A DNA stretch of 64,000 nt from JAFDVL01 sp964631865 (GTDB taxonomy: Bacteria > Acidobacteriota > Blastocatellia > RBC074). The DNA lies in NCBI GenBank assembly GCA_964631865.1, contig CAZWAK010000021.1:5844-69843 (forward strand), in the 5' to 3' direction. Made by a program: the position numbers and the translations under genes. Below are positions 59,447 to 64,000 of this stretch, piece after piece (positions within the stretch are counted from its first letter, which is position 1; every line of letters starts with the position of its first letter). The notes below the pieces were generated by a model, which did not search any database, had not been told where the DNA came from, and was given only the letters and a program-made list of their open reading frames with translations.

Positions 59447-61405
59447 ATGCTTCGACAAACCTTCATCATCGCACTCATTTCGTTCTTGAGCCTGTCTGCC
59501 GTTGCCCAGGACGTGCCCGCGTGGTTACGTCAAGCGGCGTCCTCAGCTACACCAAGTTATGACAAGAAAGTCCCGGCGGTCGTGCTGCTCGACGAATCGC
59601 GCATCACGATCACCGACGAAGGCAAAGTGAAAACCGTCAACCTCTACGCGGTCAAAATTTTGACCAAAGATGGACGCCGCGCCGCCGTGGCGAGCGAAGC
59701 CTACCAAACCAACACGGGCAAAATGCGCGAATTGAAAGCGTGGTTGATTCCGGCGACGGGCAAAGTGAGCGAATACGGCAAGAAAGATTATGTGGACGTC
59801 GCCGCTGCCGACAACGATGTCTACAACGAATACCGCGTTCGTTCGATCTCCGCCGACGATGTAGCCGAGGTCGGCGATGTGTTCGGCTACGAAGCCACCA
59901 GCGAAGAAACTACCGTCTTCACGCAATTCGATTGGACGTTTCAAGGTCGTCTTCCCGTCGTCGCTTCGCGGTTCAGCATCACCAGCCCTGACCACTGGAA
60001 CGTCGAAAGCATCACCTTCAATCACAACAAAGTCGCCCCCGCAATCAACGGCAGAACGCACACGTGGGAACTGCGCCACTTGCCACCCATCGAACCGTGC
60101 CCGAACAGTCCGCCGTTGTCGAGCGTTGTGCCGCGTTTGGCCGTGAATTTGTTTCCGCCCGCCAACGCGAAAACGACTTATGGTCGCAGCTTCAAATCGT
60201 GGGCTGACGTTGCGGCCTGGAAGTTTGAATTGACCGACGGCCAGGCGAATCTGAACGATGATCTCGCCGCAAAAGCCAAAGCCTTGACGTCCTCCGCCAA
60301 AACCGAATTCGAGAAAGTGCAGGCCATCGCGCGGTACGCCCAAAACGTCCGCTACATCTCGATTCAAACCAACATCGCGCGCGGCGGCGGCTATCGCCCG
60401 CATTCCGCCACGGAAGTCTTTGCGAAAAACTACGGCGATTGCAAAGACAAAGCCAACCTGATGCGCGCGATGCTCAAAGCCATCGGGATTGAGTCGTATC
60501 TGGTTTCGATTTATTCGGGCGATGCGACGTATGTGCGCGCCGAATGGCCGTCGCCGCAACAATTCAATCACTGCATCATCGCCGTGAAAGTCAGCGCCGC
60601 GACGAACGCTGAAGCCATCGTGCAACACGAGCAATTAGGCCGCTTGTTGATCTTCGATCCGACCGACGAACATACGCCGTTCGGCACGTTGCCCGATCAC
60701 GAACAGGACAGCTTTGCCTTGATTATCGCAAGCACGAACGGCGTGTTGCTGAAGATGCCGACCGCTGCTGACGCGGTGCAGTTGGAACGGACTATCGAAG
60801 CCACCTTGACCGCCGAAGGAGCCTTGGCCGCCACCTTCCGCGAAAAGGCTGCCGGAGCGATGGCTGCGTATTCGCGCGAAGCGTTCAAGAGTCTCTCCGA
60901 ATCCGATTATCGCAAACGCATTGAGGGTTTCATCACGCGCAGCATCCCCAGAGCCAAAGTGGCCAGGATCAGCCCACAAGATGCGGCGACGGAAGGCAAA
61001 TTCCATTTGGAAATCGAACTCAACGCCGCCGGATATGCGCAACTGATGGCCAACAAAATGTTGCTCTTCAAACCCGCGCTGCTGAGCTATCCCGAACCGC
61101 TGAACCTCAGCGAACCCAATCGCACACAACCGATTCTGCTCGAAGCCGACAGCCGCTCCGAAACCATCCGCATCACGTTGCCGCAAGGATTTGTAATTGA
61201 TGAACTGCCCGAAGCACAAACGATCAAAGCGTCGTTTGGACAATGCGAATTGAAATACGAAGTGAAGGACGGCGTGGCGTCGTATGTGCGCACGATTCGG
61301 CTGAATAAAACCACGATTCCGGCAGAGAAAGCCGAAGAGGTCAAACGCTTCTTCGCGCAGATCAAAGCGGCAGAACAGAACCCTGTGGTGTTGCTGCGGA
61401 AATAA
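59447..61405 (+). CDS. DUF3857/transglutaminase-like protein, catalytic triad intact
   Basis: 652 aa. A signal peptide (TFIIALISFLSLSAVAQ) is followed by DUF3857 with VNLYAVKILTKDGRR and VFGYEATSEE, then the transglutaminase-like domain with YGDCKDKANLMRAMLKAIG (Cys), NHCIIAVKV (His) and LIFDPTDEHTPFG (Asp). A beta-rich tail with QPILLEADSRSE, TIRITLPQGFVIDEL follows. RBS AAAGGAGAG lies 9 bp upstream. It follows the Cys-less paralogue by 15 bp, so they are likely one operon; the pair may act as an active enzyme and a binding partner. Confidence 0.9.
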   Translation: MLRQTFIIALISFLSLSAVAQDVPAWLRQAASSATPSYDKKVPAVVLLDESRITITDEGKVKTVNLYAVKILTKDGRRAAVASEAYQTNTGKMRELKAWLIPATGKVSEYGKKDYVDVAAADNDVYNEYRVRSISADDVAEVGDVFGYEATSEETTVFTQFDWTFQGRLPVVASRFSITSPDHWNVESITFNHNKVAPAINGRTHTWELRHLPPIEPCPNSPPLSSVVPRLAVNLFPPANAKTTYGRSFKSWADVAAWKFELTDGQANLNDDLAAKAKALTSSAKTEFEKVQAIARYAQNVRYISIQTNIARGGGYRPHSATEVFAKNYGDCKDKANLMRAMLKAIGIESYLVSIYSGDATYVRAEWPSPQQFNHCIIAVKVSAATNAEAIVQHEQLGRLLIFDPTDEHTPFGTLPDHEQDSFALIIASTNGVLLKMPTAADAVQLERTIEATLTAEGALAATFREKAAGAMAAYSREAFKSLSESDYRKRIEGFITRSIPRAKVARISPQDAATEGKFHLEIELNAAGYAQLMANKMLLFKPALLSYPEPLNLSEPNRTQPILLEADSRSETIRITLPQGFVIDELPEAQTIKASFGQCELKYEVKDGVASYVRTIRLNKTTIPAEKAEEVKRFFAQIKAAEQNPVVLLRK

Positions 61406-61435
61406 TGCTGACTCTTGCGCAGCGCGAATGAGACG

Positions 61436-61478
61436 AAAGCGGAAGCCGAAATCATGCATTGGTTTCGGCTTCTGCTTT
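61436..61478 (+). terminator. Terminator of the DUF3857 operon
   Basis: An 18-bp stem (61436-61453 with 61461-61478, 16 pairs) around GAAGCCGAAA/TTTCGGCTTC, loop ATGCATT. It is 30 bp after the stop codon. Confidence 0.75.
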
Positions 61479-61691
61479 GACGGCGCAGGCTTTACGAGAA
61501 ATTGGCGCGGCTATCGAAAAACGTTTGCCTGTCGCTCGTTTTCAAACCGGCGGCGCTCGTCGCTTGTCAAGCCCTGTAAAATCAGGTACAAGGTTGACGT
61601 ACCATTCCTCATCTATTCTTTCACGCACCCCACGCAAAAATGATGTCGAACTCCGTGATAACGGCCTGGCTCCCCGCTTGAGGCAAGCACT

Positions 61692-62066
61692 ATGGATTCT
61701 CGCATACAAACGGTCATTCAGTTTATGGAAGCAAACTTGAGCCGCGTGTTGTCGCTCGATGAACTCGCGGACGCAGTGAATCTTTCGCCGTCGCGGTTGA
61801 GCCATGTCTTCAAAGCCGAGACGGGGTTGTCGCCCGCGCAGTATTGGAAAACGCGGCGGCTGCGGCAGGCAGCAAAGCTGCTCGCGCACACGTTCTTGCG
61901 CGTGCAGGAAATCACGCAGGCCGTCGGCATTCACGATGAAAGCCATTTCCATCGAGATTTCAAAAAGACGTATGGCCTGACGCCGCTGCAATTTCGCGCC
62001 CGCCATCATCAAGCAAACCAGCGACGAATGGGCGCGGCAGCTTCCGCCACGAAACAGCAGGATTAG
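61692..62066 (+). CDS. Minimal AraC-family regulator
   Basis: 124 aa consisting of only the two helix-turn-helix AraC domain: VLSLDELADAVNLSPSRLSH (first), RVQEITQAVGIHDESHFHRDFKK (second), YGLTPLQFRA. There is no ligand-binding domain, as in SoxS/MarA. The short basic tail is not conserved. It is flanked by intergenic spaces; the neighbouring di-haem gene starts 205 bp later in the same direction and is a possible target (inference). No strong RBS was seen. Confidence 0.88.
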   Translation: MDSRIQTVIQFMEANLSRVLSLDELADAVNLSPSRLSHVFKAETGLSPAQYWKTRRLRQAAKLLAHTFLRVQEITQAVGIHDESHFHRDFKKTYGLTPLQFRARHHQANQRRMGAAASATKQQD

Positions 62067-62270
62067 CCTCTTGCGCTGAGCAGCACGCGCGCAGTACAAC
62101 AGAATCGTTCGCTACGGCTCTTTGCCTGATAGTTCTCACCCTACCCCACACCTCTCACCGCTGAACTTTTCCTGCTCTTTTTCCTTGGTTACGCCTTTCC
62201 TAACCACGTGAGCAGAGAAATCCTCGCAACCTCAGCAGGTTGCGCCACTGTCACAAAGGAGTACTTGGCT

Positions 62271-63860
62271 ATGAGCGCACGAAAACCTTCCAGAACCTCT
62301 GTCGTCAAAATCGGGATCGGGCTGTTGCTGCTGACAACCCTCGTCATGGCGCAATTGATTGATCGCAACAAAGCCCCCAACGCGGCGAATGAAGGCATTC
62401 GCAAAACGCTGGCCCAGCAAATCGGGGCGGGGCGCGGCAACGTCACCACGCCGCTCTCGTCCGCTTTCATCATCGCGCGCGATCCGTTTCGTTCGATTCG
62501 GCGCGGGCGACAACTCTTCCAGCGCAAGTTCACACGCGCGGAAGGGCACGGGCCGTTGACCGGCGACGGCTCCGGCGACATCAACACGACGCTCATCATC
62601 GGCGCAGGCTTGGCCGATAGCTGCGCGGCGTGTCACGGACGCCCACGCGGCTCGGCGGGCGTGGGCGGCGATGTCGTCACCAGGCCGGACAGTCGGGATG
62701 CACCTCATCTGTTCGGCCTGGGCTTGAAAGAAATGCTCGCGGATGAAATCACAGCGGAACTGCGCGCCGACCGCACGGAAGCCATCACACAGGCGCAACG
62801 CTGTCGCTGCGAAGTGACGAGATCATTGACCGGCAAAGGCATCAACTACGGCTCCATCCTCGCGCGCGCGAACGGAACCGTTGACACTTCGCGTGTGCGT
62901 GGCGTTGATCCCGATTTGCGCGTGCGCCCGTTTTTCCTGCACGGCGAAACGATTTCGATTCGGGAATTCGTGGTCGGCGCGTTCAAGGCCGAGATGGGCT
63001 TGCAAGCGGTTGACCCCGAATTGGCGCGGGCGAGCACAGGCGCGAAGATCACGACGCCGAGTGGCATGGTGTTGGATGGCGCGACCGACAAGATTGAAGC
63101 GCCGCCGACCGCGAATCCGAATGCCGACCCCGACCGCGATGGCGTCGTCAACGAGATTCCAACGAGTCTTGTGGATCATTTTGAATTTTATCTGCTCAAC
63201 TATTTCAAGGCGGGCACAGGCGAACAAAATGATTTGACGGCGCAAGGACGACAGCTTTTTCAAAGCATTGGCTGTGCGTCGTGTCACGTGCCGGATTTGA
63301 CGATCAATCGGGATCGCCGTGTCGCTGATGTCGAGACGGTGTACGATCCATCGCGCGGCCACTTCAATCGCCTGTTTGCCACCGCCACGCCGCTCTTCGT
63401 CGAACAAAGCGACGGCGGTCAGTTCCCGACGCTGAAGCGACCGGCGCTGAAATCGTTCGTGGTGCGCAACATCTTCACCGATTTCAAGCGCCACGATCTG
63501 GGGCCGAATTTTCACGAGCGCAACTACGACGGAACCATTCGCCGCGAATTCCTGACAACGGCGTTGTGGGGCGCGGGCACGACGGCTCCGTATGGCCACG
63601 ACGGGCGCAGCATCAATTTGACAGCCGTGATTCTGCGGCACGGCGGCGAAGCGTTGACGTCCCGCAACAACTTCGCGCGGCTCTCGTTTTACGAACGGCT
63701 GCGCATCTTGTCGTTTCTGGAATCGTTGGTGCTGTTTCCGCCGGATGACACGGCCTCGAACCTCGATCCGGGCAACGCTTCGACTACGGGCTTCCCGCAA
63801 TTCGGACACGGCAGCATACGCTTGACCACGCTGTTCAATGACCCGACAGACGTGGAATGA
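62271..63860 (+). CDS. Di-haem cytochrome (DHOR/thiol-oxidoreductase-like)
   Basis: 529 aa. An N-terminal TM or signal (VVKIGIGLLLLTTLVMAQ) is followed by two CxxCH haem motifs: DSCAACHGRPRG near 120 and IGCASCHVPDL near 340. GAGTTAPYGHDGRS and NFHERNYDG are family motifs of the di-haem oxidoreductase (DUF1111) group. These periplasmic proteins may oxidise or transfer electrons; the substrate is unknown. Start 62271 has AAGGAG upstream; the frame is open to 62208. It is last in the window, followed by a hairpin. Confidence 0.85.
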   Translation: MSARKPSRTSVVKIGIGLLLLTTLVMAQLIDRNKAPNAANEGIRKTLAQQIGAGRGNVTTPLSSAFIIARDPFRSIRRGRQLFQRKFTRAEGHGPLTGDGSGDINTTLIIGAGLADSCAACHGRPRGSAGVGGDVVTRPDSRDAPHLFGLGLKEMLADEITAELRADRTEAITQAQRCRCEVTRSLTGKGINYGSILARANGTVDTSRVRGVDPDLRVRPFFLHGETISIREFVVGAFKAEMGLQAVDPELARASTGAKITTPSGMVLDGATDKIEAPPTANPNADPDRDGVVNEIPTSLVDHFEFYLLNYFKAGTGEQNDLTAQGRQLFQSIGCASCHVPDLTINRDRRVADVETVYDPSRGHFNRLFATATPLFVEQSDGGQFPTLKRPALKSFVVRNIFTDFKRHDLGPNFHERNYDGTIRREFLTTALWGAGTTAPYGHDGRSINLTAVILRHGGEALTSRNNFARLSFYERLRILSFLESLVLFPPDDTASNLDPGNASTTGFPQFGHGSIRLTTLFNDPTDVE

Positions 63861-63874
63861 ATCACTCCCCCAAC

Positions 63875-63915
63875 CGAGGTTACATGGAGGCTTGGCTTCT
63901 CTCCGTGTAACCTCG
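63875..63915 (+). terminator. Hairpin after the di-haem gene
   Basis: Arms CGAGGTTACATGGAG (63875-63889) and CTCCGTGTAACCTCG (63901-63915) pair at 14 of 15 positions. The T-run is poor, so termination is likely but not classical. Confidence 0.6.
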
Positions 63916-64000
63916 CCCCAAAGTAAAAACAAGATTGCGGAATAAGCGGCGCAGTACAGCATTCCCGCTTTGTGTCAGCCGTCATTCCCATTGCATACCC

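Overview
The window looks like a chromosomal segment of a Gram-negative, moderately GC-rich bacterium. The best guess is Acidobacteriota (Blastocatellia-like), inferred from the gene mix (IHF–MerR–tRNA-Pro block, DUF6345 protein, BACON/TIG-rich exported proteins, Gfo/Idh/MocA–ThuA–isomerase remnants) and from degenerate 7-bp repeats between genes. No rRNA lies here, so the phylum is inference. Housekeeping genes include recA, glmM, mutS, an IHF/HU subunit, a thiolase and one tRNA-Pro.

Layout. 1-17.5 kb is ordinary chromosome: recA, a zinc-ribbon/TPR protein, thiolase, a BON protein, glmM, a four-helix-bundle protein bracketed by heptad repeats, a PIG-L deacetylase, a ThiS-like carrier, a Rad50/SbcC-type ATPase and an MFS exporter. 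17.49-24.33 kb is a chromosomal integron. Its integrase (intI, + strand) has the IntI-specific insert. To its left lie an attI-proximal array of about 20-bp repeats and then about five gene cassettes on the - strand, with attC sites. Within the array, an IS110-family element sits in one attC, and a DUF433/DUF5615 toxin-antitoxin pair sits between two complementary half-attC sites, as if placed inside an attC stem. 24.4-29.5 kb returns to chromosome: a sugar-acid dehydratase, BrnTA, a class III aminotransferase, IHF and MerR.

29.6-37.07 kb is an integrated element of about 7.4 kb at tRNA-Pro. A perfect 45-bp copy of the tRNA 3' end lies at its far side. It carries an integrase, an excisionase-like protein, a D5/P4-type primase-helicase, a toprim/zinc-finger protein and a terminase-small-subunit-like HTH protein, but no capsid or tail genes, so it resembles a phage satellite. 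37.1-41.4 kb is more accessory DNA. It holds a MqsA-type antitoxin gene broken by an in-frame amber codon, a second BrnTA pair, and an operon of small coiled-coil and HTH proteins whose relatives and fragments also occur inside the island.

41.7-64 kb is chromosome again: mutS, a thermonuclease-like protein, large exported proteins (DUF6345; a 1915-aa LamG/BACON/TIG protein), a 46-codon remnant of a Tat-exported Gfo/Idh/MocA oxidoreductase, ThuA, Uma2, a sugar isomerase, two tandem DUF3857/transglutaminase proteins (the first lacking the catalytic Cys), a minimal AraC regulator and a di-haem cytochrome. Positions were read by eye. Family names come from motif recognition, not database searches.
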